From: Gimesia sp.
Lineage (GTDB): Bacteria > Planctomycetota > Planctomycetia > Planctomycetales > Planctomycetaceae
NCBI GenBank assembly: GCA_002706765.1
Contig: PAJV01000076.1
Location: 540,073-604,072, forward strand
Direction: 5' to 3'
DNA length: 64,000 nt
Part shown: piece by piece, positions 25,709-34,211 of the stretch
How the letters are laid out: each line of letters begins with the position of its first letter
How positions within the stretch are numbered: the stretch's first letter is position 1
The notes under the pieces: generated by a model
Seen by the model: only the letters and a program-made list of their open reading frames with translations
What the model was told of the DNA's origin: nothing
The model's database searches: none
Made by a program: the position numbers and the translations under genes

Positions 25709-27988
25709 TTAAACCAGACCTTTATGCTTCCGTAAGAACCATTCTGCACTGAGCAGAAGAATGAAACAAAGCAGGAAGTACCAGTTATCCCACAGGGACA
25801 CGCGCCGGTATCGTGTCAGATTATTATTCCATAAATTTTCTTTGTTCATCCGCGTCAGAAAACTTTCCAGTTCTTCCGGCGGCAGAGAACTGCCTCCGGA
25901 GAGTGACGCAATCGATTCCAGCAGAGAATAATCAGCAGCCGGGTTGTCCAGTTCGAGATCACGCGGGTCGACGATAAAACGGGTGGTTGCGTCGAAACCA
26001 AGTGAGTTCCCATTTTTCTCTGCACTGACTGTCACCCAGTAGTCGCCGGGTTCCTGAGTTTGTGAAAACGTGGTGGTAGAGGCGTCTGCGGTCCCCTGTA
26101 CTTCCGTTTTGCTGGTTTTTCCGGAAGGTCCTGTCACCTGTACTGTGAAGCGAACATCGGAAATGGGTTTGCCTTTATCATCCCGGGCACCGAACTGAAT
26201 GGGGACCTGACTGCCCGGAGCGACATTGCGGGGCTCGACCCGTGCCCAGACACTCTGATCAGACTCATTTTCCTTATGAGCCAGCCAGAGAATCATCTGC
26301 CTCCAGAACCGTTCGTGTTCGCTGCGGTTCCCGGTCAGAAACCACTGAAACGTCGTGTCGCCGGCAAACGCCATCACACGTGCATTTCCCACGTCAGAAG
26401 CAAACAGCAGTGGAATCGCTTCGTTACCTGCAGATTCTGCCAGAACTTCGACGGTTTCAAATCTTTTCTTGAGACGATTTGCCCCCTTGAGCGGAGCCAG
26501 CGTATTCCATTTTTCCCGATTTCCTTCACGGGAACTGTCCAGTTGCATTACGTAGCGTTGCAGTCCCAGTGATGTCGGCACCATTTTCAGATCCTGGAAG
26601 TAGTGCAGATCTTTCGCAATGTTATTCCCGGCCTGTTTCTCGCTGGGGCGCATGATGACCGGGATTAAAATCTCCAGCGGAGTATTCGCATAGCCACCCG
26701 GCCCAAAACTGTGATATCCGCCCGTCATCAGCAGGCCGGCTCCCTGTTCCACGCGGTCTGCAATTTTTCGTAGGACCGTGGGCCCCAGAGTGTCGGCTGG
26801 TACATCTCCGATGAGAAAGACATCGTAGCGGGAGAGATCTTTCAGTTCTGCATTGACTGGTTTCTGGCCGCCGCGAAATCCTTTGCCTACCGGTATATAA
26901 TCCAGCTGTATTTTGGGGTCGTTCATGGAGCGGATGAATTTCTGCTCGGGTCGCAGGGAATCAAAATAGACGACCTGGATCCCCCCTTTCTGGACAGTGA
27001 CAATTGTTTCCAGACGATTGTTGGTCTGTTTGATTTCGCCTTCCAGGGGAACTGCTTCGACTGCGATTTTATATTCACCGGGTATTTCCGGCGTCCAGAA
27101 GAGTTCCACCGTACTCAGTTCATTGTTCTGAGTCGGGTGGATCTGAGTCGCGACCCGGGAATTACCGTAGGCTGTTGCTGGCAGCATTTTTCCCGCTTCG
27201 CCTTTTTTGATACCGGTCCGATCCTCGACCAGCAGACGTACGGTGATATCGTGATTCGCGGCTCCCAGGCTGCGGACCTTGACGCTGATGGGGGTGTTTT
27301 TTTTCTCGAAAATCAACGGGTCAATGACGAGGCTCTCCATTACCAGGTCCAGCGTTGTATCCTGGAGATTTGAAGAACCAAACCCGATGGTATGGATGGG
27401 AACACCGGTATCACCGAAGTAGCTTGCCTGTGTTTTGGCATCGACATCATAGGGGGGCAGCGTCCGTTCGGCTCCATCAGACAGAAGCAGAATGCCAACC
27501 AGGCGATCCTGCTGTAACTGGCTGGAAATCATCTCTAACGTATAGCCGATGGCCGTCTGCTCTCCAGCAGCTTCCTCGGAAAACGTTTCCACGGGAACCA
27601 GCTCGCTGGAGAAATCAAACCGCCGGATCCCCGTCTTTTCGTCAAGGTTATCCAATACCGGCTTGACTGTTTCCAGGGTTTTCAATAATTCATTGCGTCG
27701 GGTTGTGCTGCCAGGCCCATCTTCTGTCTGCATACTTCGACTGGCATCAGCGACGATATACAGCCATGACTGCTGTTTCGTTTGATCACTGAATTGGATG
27801 GAAGGACGCAGCAGCATAAATGCCAGCAGCAGGACAGTCATTAACCGTAGACCAATCAGCAGCCGACGGACTCGCGGGGAGAAATGCCTGACGCGTTTCG
27901 GATATGTGGTAAGAACCAATGCGATCAACCCAATGATCAGCAGGATCATCGCAGGCCAGGACCAGATTGGTTCAAAAATTGGTTGCAT
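25709..27988 (-). CDS. VWA-domain membrane protein with glutamine-amidotransferase-like domain
   Basis: This 759-residue protein has two N-terminal membrane helices (about residues 12-29 and 43-60). A von Willebrand A domain follows, with MIDAS motif DASRS at 81-85 and a downstream LLLSDGAERT. Residues about 210-330 are beta-sandwich-like. Residues about 335-450 (VVYFDSLRPEQKFIRSM to GGYHSFGPGGY) resemble the class I glutamine-amidotransferase fold found in related bacterial proteins. No catalytic Cys is obvious there. A last helix near the C-terminus (NWYFLLCFILLLSAEWFL) precedes a basic tail. The gene lies between the BatA-like and DUF4175-like genes on the same strand. The VWA MIDAS suggests metal-dependent binding of partners at the periplasmic face. 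The function is unknown. Confidence 0.86.
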   Translation of the reverse strand: MQPIFEPIWSWPAMILLIIGLIALVLTTYPKRVRHFSPRVRRLLIGLRLMTVLLLAFMLLRPSIQFSDQTKQQSWLYIVADASRSMQTEDGPGSTTRRNELLKTLETVKPVLDNLDEKTGIRRFDFSSELVPVETFSEEAAGEQTAIGYTLEMISSQLQQDRLVGILLLSDGAERTLPPYDVDAKTQASYFGDTGVPIHTIGFGSSNLQDTTLDLVMESLVIDPLIFEKKNTPISVKVRSLGAANHDITVRLLVEDRTGIKKGEAGKMLPATAYGNSRVATQIHPTQNNELSTVELFWTPEIPGEYKIAVEAVPLEGEIKQTNNRLETIVTVQKGGIQVVYFDSLRPEQKFIRSMNDPKIQLDYIPVGKGFRGGQKPVNAELKDLSRYDVFLIGDVPADTLGPTVLRKIADRVEQGAGLLMTGGYHSFGPGGYANTPLEILIPVIMRPSEKQAGNNIAKDLHYFQDLKMVPTSLGLQRYVMQLDSSREGNREKWNTLAPLKGANRLKKRFETVEVLAESAGNEAIPLLFASDVGNARVMAFAGDTTFQWFLTGNRSEHERFWRQMILWLAHKENESDQSVWARVEPRNVAPGSQVPIQFGARDDKGKPISDVRFTVQVTGPSGKTSKTEVQGTADASTTTFSQTQEPGDYWVTVSAEKNGNSLGFDATTRFIVDPRDLELDNPAADYSLLESIASLSGGSSLPPEELESFLTRMNKENLWNNNLTRYRRVSLWDNWYFLLCFILLLSAEWFLRKHKGLV

Positions 27989-28035
27989 GGTTCAACTGTA
28001 AGAACTATTCAAGGTTCGTGAAACGGGTTTAAAAA

Positions 28036-30525
28036 TCAGGAAACGGTTTCGGCTGACTGATCAATTTCATAGAAAAAGTTTGCGGTAAAGTGTTCCAGAC
28101 AGAACAACAAAAGTAACAGAGTTGCGAGGAAGGGAAAGATTTCCACACCGAGTCTTCCGGTCCGAATCGTACGTTTCAGTCCTTCCATGTCATGTGTAAT
28201 GCTATAGCGTTCGGCACCCAGGAACTGATCGAGTTCGTTTTCTGAAATGGGCGTAAAGTTGCTTTCAGCCGGGCTGACATTCACGCTGAAGCCGCTGGAA
28301 GAACGGGTACTGTTGCTGGAATTGTCGATCAGCTGATATTGGCCGACAGCAGTCGTTTCCGGTATCGTGAGCTGCTGCGCTCCCGCTTTTACCTGTATCA
28401 GCAGCTGTTTTAAATCGGGAGTTCTTAACAAAAATGTTTCGGGCTTCGTGGCAGAAGCAGGCCATTGATAACTGGCAATTTCACCAGCGAGATAATTTGC
28501 ACGATTCGATCGCGTGTGAATCAGGTAACGGGTAAGTTGATCTGCGAAAGCGAGGTAAGACCAGCGCGCGAAGAGGAGCTGACTCCAGCCAGACGAATCC
28601 ACACCAGTCGTCAGTACAATGACTTTCCCCTGTCCCAGATTGCGTTCAATGATCGCGGGAGAATTTCTGGTGTCGGTATAAGTGGCGATGACCTGACCCT
28701 GTTCTGTCGGTTCAACACGCCAGAAGCGGGAGACCTCTCTTGTGGAAAGTTCTCCTGTTCCCCCCAGTTCCTGAAAATATTCAAACAGTGAATGAGGGTT
28801 GTTTTCCAGATCGAGGAATTCGGGTGGGATGAATTTGAGGGATCCCAGTAATTCCACAGGGAGAACTTTTTGTGCTGCCAGTGAATTGAAGGAGACAATC
28901 ATCGATTCGGGGGCGTCCCCGTCACTGCCTAAAACGAAACAGAGACCGCCACCATTCTCCACGTACTCAGCACACAACCGCCAGGCTTTAGGGGGAAGAG
29001 CGGTGACGTTAATCAGGTAGACGGCTGCGAATTGTTCCAGCGGCGTTGATTCCAGTTCATTGAGTGAAACCACTTTGCAGTGGTATCGACTTTTCTTTAG
29101 TGCGACGAGTTTCTCTGGTGCCAGGGCTGCACTCCAGAGCTGTGCCGAAGCAGAGTCTGGACTGATAATTAAAATTTCGGGAGGTGGCTCAGCCAGAATC
29201 GTAAAATAACGGACGTCGTCTGGAAGATACGGATCGGAAGAAGTCAGTCGAAGTTCGCCTTGCGTCGTTTTTTGACTGATATTAGCCAGGCTCATTTCGA
29301 GCTGTGTTTCCTGGTTGGATTTTGAGGCAGCTCCAGAGCCTGTATTTGTCTCAAGGGAAGCTGTGGTTGACAGGAGACGCTGATCCCGTTTGATCAATTG
29401 TCCTTTATCATTTTGTGTATAGAGCTCCAGAGTGGTATTTTCGGTTGTAATTCCGGAGGTCATGATTTCGGCTTTGACCGTCACAGAATTGCCGAGTGTA
29501 ATTGACTCGCGTGAAAGCGTGACGTGAGAGATACCGATGTTTTTCGGGTTGGTGACGCCGACATCGATCACATAAATCCCCAGCCACTTGAGCCGTTCCA
29601 GCTGTTGTCTGATCGATTGAGAGGGCTGGTTTCTCCAGGCGGAACGCGCCAGGTCGGTGTAAATATAAATCTCCCGGACAAACTGATCTGCTGTTGCTGA
29701 CTGACCTGCGCCAGGCTCTTGTGCTGACTGGCTGCGTTTGAAATCATCCTCCTGCCGGTTGATGGCGGCGCGGAGTCGATCATCCAGAAACAGGGAGAAG
29801 GCTGAAGTTTTCAGTGATTTTATTCGGGACTGGACTGCCGTCAGATCAGACTGAAACGGAAAATTATCTTCACTGCTGCTATGCATGACGGAGATCCTGC
29901 TCTGAGCGGGCAGGTTACTTAAATGCTCGTCTGCAATCGTTCTGGCCTGGTCCAGTCGCGAGAGACTGTCCTGGCGATAATCCATGCTCAGGCTGGTATC
30001 AAACAGGAAGACCGCGGTAACCGGAATGTTTTCTGCGACTGCGGGAAGCGGTTCTGAAATCTCTGCTGAGATGCGTCTTTGATAAGGCCACAACACGAGT
30101 AGCGCCACGAGTAGAAAAGCTGCTGCCCCGATCCCGCCTCGTAAAAAGGTGCGGTGTGTATTCAGAGACTGTTGAGAGATTCGCTGTTTCTGAAAGTGTC
30201 GCATCAGCCCCAGGTAGGCCAGAATCGCGATCAGGCTGATCGTGATGAGCATAGTCAGTTCATAGGTCGAAAAACCATAGTTGGCGGGGGGGAGAGAAGG
30301 CCTGGTCAGCGCGAGGACAATCGCGACGATGACCAGTATCCGCAACAACAGCAGCCAGAGGTGTCGCAGTTTGAGTCGACGGGAATTCTGAATTTTTTTT
30401 CGTTGGAGGAGCGCCAGCGCGGGAAAAATCAGTTTCTTTGGCTTTGAGCGGAGCAGAAAATGTAAAATCACCGGGATTATTGCCAGAGCGATGCCAAGTA
30501 ATAAACCGGGGTGAATGAGTGACAT
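28036..30525 (-). CDS. BatA/VWA-domain membrane protein
   Basis: This 829-residue protein starts with the BatA N-terminal module: MSLIHPGLLLGIALAIIPVI, then HFLLRSKPKKLIFPALALL and a second helix (HLWLLLLRILVIVAIVLAL). Two more hydrophobic helices lie at about 90-107 and 130-147. The VWA domain begins near residue 168 with MIDAS motif DTSLS (176-180). Beta-rich extracytoplasmic regions follow and a final helix lies near residue 800. BatA-type proteins are usually grouped with a MoxR ATPase and a DUF58 protein in envelope-stress or chaperone-like complexes. Neither partner is present here, although a VWA and a DUF4175-like gene follow. It is 47 bp upstream of the next cluster gene, so co-transcription is likely. 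Confidence 0.88.
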   Translation of the reverse strand: MSLIHPGLLLGIALAIIPVILHFLLRSKPKKLIFPALALLQRKKIQNSRRLKLRHLWLLLLRILVIVAIVLALTRPSLPPANYGFSTYELTMLITISLIAILAYLGLMRHFQKQRISQQSLNTHRTFLRGGIGAAAFLLVALLVLWPYQRRISAEISEPLPAVAENIPVTAVFLFDTSLSMDYRQDSLSRLDQARTIADEHLSNLPAQSRISVMHSSSEDNFPFQSDLTAVQSRIKSLKTSAFSLFLDDRLRAAINRQEDDFKRSQSAQEPGAGQSATADQFVREIYIYTDLARSAWRNQPSQSIRQQLERLKWLGIYVIDVGVTNPKNIGISHVTLSRESITLGNSVTVKAEIMTSGITTENTTLELYTQNDKGQLIKRDQRLLSTTASLETNTGSGAASKSNQETQLEMSLANISQKTTQGELRLTSSDPYLPDDVRYFTILAEPPPEILIISPDSASAQLWSAALAPEKLVALKKSRYHCKVVSLNELESTPLEQFAAVYLINVTALPPKAWRLCAEYVENGGGLCFVLGSDGDAPESMIVSFNSLAAQKVLPVELLGSLKFIPPEFLDLENNPHSLFEYFQELGGTGELSTREVSRFWRVEPTEQGQVIATYTDTRNSPAIIERNLGQGKVIVLTTGVDSSGWSQLLFARWSYLAFADQLTRYLIHTRSNRANYLAGEIASYQWPASATKPETFLLRTPDLKQLLIQVKAGAQQLTIPETTAVGQYQLIDNSSNSTRSSSGFSVNVSPAESNFTPISENELDQFLGAERYSITHDMEGLKRTIRTGRLGVEIFPFLATLLLLLFCLEHFTANFFYEIDQSAETVS

Positions 30526-30602
30526 ATATCAATAATCTAATGGAGAGAGATTAAGTAGCAGGTCAGGTGATACCTTTGGTGGAGACCAACTTTGTGCCTG
30601 TA

Positions 30603-30676
30603 TTCCGTTTTAGTGAAGCGTCTCCCATACTATCAGGACCTCACTGAGCAGGATGAGAGATACTTTTGATATTGGG
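30603..30676 (+). repeat. Dispersed palindromic repeat, degenerate copy E
   Basis: The left arm keeps AGCGTCTCCC (AGCGTCTC at 30617-30624) and is preceded by CCGTTTT. The right side keeps GATGAGAGA, but then reads TACTTTTG instead of CGCTCTGG. The copy has therefore lost much of its pairing. It lies between the lipoprotein stop and the BatA-like start. Confidence 0.5.
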
Positions 30677-30703
30677 GATACACTCTTGCCTGCGATCTTC
30701 TGC

Positions 30704-31483
30704 TTAGAAATTTGCACTCTTTGACGGAGACTGAGAAGAGGATGATTTAACGAATTCTACAGTTTCCAGACTATAGCCCATTTGTTCCAGAAGCTTTGAT
30801 CCTCGTGCAATATTTTTTGGTAGAACCAGCAGAATCACGACCTGTCGGTTGCCTGATTCAGTCAGGTAGATCTGAAACTGATATGGTACGCCGTCGATTG
30901 GTGTCTCTGGTTCAAAGGTCCCCACGGTAAATGATTTCGGATTGGAATACCCTTTTCCCTTGGGGTATTGCTCTGATTTAAAATCTTCTGTATTCAGAAA
31001 CTGGTCAAACGTGGTCGCAATCTGGTTATTCACAGTGTTGAAAAACTTGAGTGCCTGTTCTTTCTGTTTTTCCTTCAGTAGTGATTGATTACTGAGTACA
31101 TAAAGGTAGGCAGGCCGCTCTGTGGCTTCATTTTCGAGATCGACGGGGACTTCTGCACGCCAGGCTCCTTCCAGCCCTGGTAATACGAGATCTGCATAGT
31201 CAGGTTGTCGAGGATCGATCGTGGGAACGGGCTCCGGCGCTGGAGATTCAGATTCGTCCGCCGAGGCAGCGACAGCGGAAACTTTTGGATCTTCCATCTG
31301 CCGGAATTCAATCGGTACACGCATTGTGATTGTCGGTGATGTCCAGGAACCGGAAAGTGCCTGATTTCGAGAATCGACATAAGCAAAGTATTGTGCCGTT
31401 TCCTGGAGTCGCTGTTCGTAGGTTTCTGCTCCACATCCAGGGAGCAGAATCAGGACTGGCGACAATAGCAGAATTCGGACCAT
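30704..31483 (-). CDS. Putative lipoprotein
   Basis: The protein starts with a short signal sequence ending in the lipobox LLPGC (cysteine at residue 17 from the ATG at 31483). Export and lipid attachment are therefore likely. A TTG at 31534 with AGGA seven bases upstream is a credible alternative start and would add 17 residues before the same signal. The 260-residue mature part contains a Pro/Glu-rich stretch (ESPAPEPVP) near residue 75, then a mixed alpha/beta domain with no motif I recognise. It lies 178 bp upstream of the BatA-like gene on the same strand, so it may be the first gene of that cluster. A degenerate repeat copy lies in that gap. Function unknown. Confidence 0.75.
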   Translation of the reverse strand: MVRILLLSPVLILLPGCGAETYEQRLQETAQYFAYVDSRNQALSGSWTSPTITMRVPIEFRQMEDPKVSAVAASADESESPAPEPVPTIDPRQPDYADLVLPGLEGAWRAEVPVDLENEATERPAYLYVLSNQSLLKEKQKEQALKFFNTVNNQIATTFDQFLNTEDFKSEQYPKGKGYSNPKSFTVGTFEPETPIDGVPYQFQIYLTESGNRQVVILLVLPKNIARGSKLLEQMGYSLETVEFVKSSSSQSPSKSANF

Positions 31484-31796
31484 ACCTCTGAAAGAACCAG
31501 GATCAAACTTGAATAATCTGTCTTGTGTGATCAATGTCGTGTCCTGTCTTAGAATAAAGATAGTAATCTGTTTAAAGCTGTCCTTAAGGTCTGAATGGCA
31601 TCTTGACAGCCCCCGATCTACTCGCAGATTTACCGGTCATTCTGGAATGACAGGCCTGAAAACTGGCAGCAGGTTCAGGGATTTCTGAAAATACTGGAGA
31701 CGCGAGTCGATTGGCTCAGTCGTGCTAATCACTTATTGATATTGTTGATGATACTGGAGGGAACGTCAACTTCGATCATTTTGTGCACAGAAGTTT

Positions 31797-33077
31797 TTAA
31801 TTTTCGGCTCGAAATCGGATTTCTCCGGAAACAATCACGAGTTCTGCCCTGCCTTGCAGTTCTTTCCCCAGAAATGGTGTATTGTGACTGGAAGATTTGA
31901 GTCGCGAAGGTTCGAGGATGTAACGGATATCCGGATTAATCAGGGTGACATCGGCGTCTGCTCCATCCGCCAGAGTTCCCTTCGCGAGACCGAGGATTTT
32001 GGCAGGTCCTGTTGTCAGTTTACTGATCAGCTCAGACCATGTGAGATGGCCGGGGGTAATCAGGCTTTGCAGGCAGACCGGCAGCAATGTCTCCAGCCCG
32101 ATAATCCCGAAGTCTGCTCCCAGGATCTCATCTGTTTTCTTTTCTGCCGCATGAGGAGTGTGATCGGAGCAGATCGCATCGATCGTGCCATCCTTCAAGC
32201 CTTCTATCAAGGCATCGATATGTTCTTGAGTACGAAGGGGAGGCAGAACCTTAAAGTTCGGGTCGTATGTTTCCAGCATCTGGTCGGTCAGTGTCAGATG
32301 GTGAGGGGTCACATCAGCGGTGACATGGATTCCAGCGGTTTTCGCACGACGAATCTGGGAGACACTGTTCTGTGTGGAAATGCACATCAGGTGAATTCGA
32401 CCCCGGGTCAGTTCCGCCAGGGCGATATCCCGATTGACCATAATCTCTTCTGCAGCGGCAGGGATGCCTTTGAGTCCCAGGACTGTCGAATAAAACCCTT
32501 CATGCATCTGTCCCTTATCAGTCAGTTCGGCGACTTGAGGGCGATTCAGGATCGGACGATCGAACATCCGCGTGTATTCCAGCGCACATCGCATAATCTG
32601 CGCATCATCAATGGGGCGATCGGCGTCAGTGAAACCGACGGCCTTCCCTGCGACCAGCTGACCGATTTCCGCCAGCTCTTTTCCTTCCTGGTTTTTGGTG
32701 ATCGCCCCCAGAGGGTAGACATGACAGTTCGCCGCGCGTTCTGCCTGGAGCAGAATGAACTCAGCGGAAGAGCGATCATCCACCACGGGCGATGTATTAG
32801 GCAGACATCCCAGGGATGTCACACCCCCGGCTAAGGCGGCAGCGGTTCCCGATTCGATTGTTTCATCTTCTTCGAAGCCGGGTTCGCATAGCGAGACATG
32901 CAGGTCAATGAACCCGGGGCAGACGATCAGGCCTGTGGCATCAATAATTTCGTCAGCCGTGACCGTTGCATCACACAAGCCGGAAACTTTCCCGTTTTCA
33001 ATGAACAGGTTTCCCAGCTGGTCCAGATTTTGTGAGGGGTCGATAATGCGACCATTTTTGATGAGAATCGATTTCAT
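31797..33077 (-). CDS. pyrC: Dihydroorotase homologue, probably non-catalytic (PyrC')
   Basis: This 426-residue protein is a clear class I dihydroorotase in length and fold motifs (PGFIDLHV at 54-61, [16 protein letters not shown] at 304-309). Several residues required for metal and substrate binding are changed. The HxH metal pair is H60 and S62. The Arg of the usual REPG is C64. The histidine expected after PIL is N178 or R179. The histidine of the HxxHIST motif is C232 (HLMCIST). Asp151 and Asp305 remain. Such losses are known in PyrC' of Pseudomonas, where the protein is a structural partner of aspartate carbamoyltransferase. The gene overlaps pyrB as ATGA (33074-33077), so it is translationally coupled to it. 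An active dihydroorotase should then exist elsewhere in the genome. Confidence 0.88.
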   Translation of the reverse strand: MKSILIKNGRIIDPSQNLDQLGNLFIENGKVSGLCDATVTADEIIDATGLIVCPGFIDLHVSLCEPGFEEDETIESGTAAALAGGVTSLGCLPNTSPVVDDRSSAEFILLQAERAANCHVYPLGAITKNQEGKELAEIGQLVAGKAVGFTDADRPIDDAQIMRCALEYTRMFDRPILNRPQVAELTDKGQMHEGFYSTVLGLKGIPAAAEEIMVNRDIALAELTRGRIHLMCISTQNSVSQIRRAKTAGIHVTADVTPHHLTLTDQMLETYDPNFKVLPPLRTQEHIDALIEGLKDGTIDAICSDHTPHAAEKKTDEILGADFGIIGLETLLPVCLQSLITPGHLTWSELISKLTTGPAKILGLAKGTLADGADADVTLINPDIRYILEPSRLKSSSHNTPFLGKELQGRAELVIVSGEIRFRAEN

Positions 33078-34054
33078 CCTGGTATTCCCAAGGAGGCAGT
33101 TCGCTGTAGATGAAGCAGGTAGAGGCAGGCCATGCGAATGATCAGACCGTTGCTGACCTGGCCTAAAATGATGGAGTGCGGGCCATCGGCCACATCGGGT
33201 GTGATTTCAACTCCCCGGTTGATCGGCCCAGGAGCAAGGATCAGTACATTTTCTTTGGCTTTGTTAATGCGTTGTTTATTCATTCCAAACAGATGGGCAT
33301 ATTCCCGGATGGAAGGGAAATAGTGCCCTCGCTGGCGTTCAAACTGAATCCGCAACAGATTCAGGCAGTCCGTTCGAGGTAAGACATCATCCAGACTGTT
33401 GGAGACTTCAACCCCCAGTTGTTCGATTTCGCTGGGAATCAATGTGGTTGGCCCGCAAACAATCACATGAGCTCCCAGTTTTTTCAGTCCCCAGATATTG
33501 GATCGAGCGACGCGGCTATGCAGGATATCTCCCACCAGCGTGACCGTCAGTCCTTCAATTTTACCGAAGTGTTCCCGGATGGTAAAAATATCGAGGAGAG
33601 CCTGGGTGGGATGTTCGTGCGTCCCGTCACCGGCGTTCAGAATGTTGGCATCCAGGTGTTGTGCCAGAAGCTGGGGAGCGCCGGGAGTTTTGTGTCTGAC
33701 CACTACATACGAAACTCCCATCGCTTCGATTGTTTTAGCGGTATCAATAAAGCTCTCTCCCTTGGAGAGACTGCTGCCGGAAGCGGAAAAATCGACCGTG
33801 TCGGCACTGAGACGTTTAGCGGCCAGCCCGAAGCTGATTCGGGTGCGGGTCGATGGTTCAAAGAACAGGTTGGCGACCACAGTGCCAGCCAGTGGTGTCA
33901 GTTTGGTTTCGCCAATCGCTGCCAGCCGCTTAAACTCAGCTGCCTGATTGAGAATGATGTTGAGCTCATCGCGGGAAAGGTCCTGCAATCCCAGGATATG
34001 CTTACGGTTCCATCCGCTGGAAATGTCGGTTCGATACTCATGGTCGATATTCAT
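33074..34054 (-). CDS. pyrB: Aspartate carbamoyltransferase catalytic subunit
   Basis: This 326-residue enzyme catalyses carbamoyl phosphate plus aspartate to carbamoyl aspartate, the first committed step of pyrimidine synthesis. It contains the carbamoyl-phosphate motif FFEPSTRTR, the 80s-loop-like [17 protein letters not shown], and the aspartate-side [10 protein letters not shown]. No pyrI regulatory gene is adjacent. Its partner appears to be the overlapping pyrC-like gene. The N-terminus (about 15 residues before WNRKHILGL) is slightly extended and could help assembly with PyrC'. There is no obvious ribosome-binding site before the ATG. It lies 158 bp downstream of the 34212-36512 kinase-like gene on the same strand. 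Confidence 0.96.
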   Translation of the reverse strand: MNIDHEYRTDISSGWNRKHILGLQDLSRDELNIILNQAAEFKRLAAIGETKLTPLAGTVVANLFFEPSTRTRISFGLAAKRLSADTVDFSASGSSLSKGESFIDTAKTIEAMGVSYVVVRHKTPGAPQLLAQHLDANILNAGDGTHEHPTQALLDIFTIREHFGKIEGLTVTLVGDILHSRVARSNIWGLKKLGAHVIVCGPTTLIPSEIEQLGVEVSNSLDDVLPRTDCLNLLRIQFERQRGHYFPSIREYAHLFGMNKQRINKAKENVLILAPGPINRGVEITPDVADGPHSIILGQVSNGLIIRMACLYLLHLQRTASLGIPG

Positions 34055-34211
34055 AGTCGCATCAGATGAGAGTAAGTACGTATTGCAACCAGGGCGACGT
34101 GAGATGCGTACAGACCCCGATCGAAGGATGTTATCACAGGACTGGAAGAGATATTACCAAGCCCCCCTGCTCCCTTCAAGGAGTTCAAGCGGAGAAGTCT
34201 TGCTCTACAGC

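Noticed and set aside
31854-32834. 326-codon plus-strand frame
   Set aside because: Antisense to the pyrC-like gene; no ribosome-binding site and no motif.
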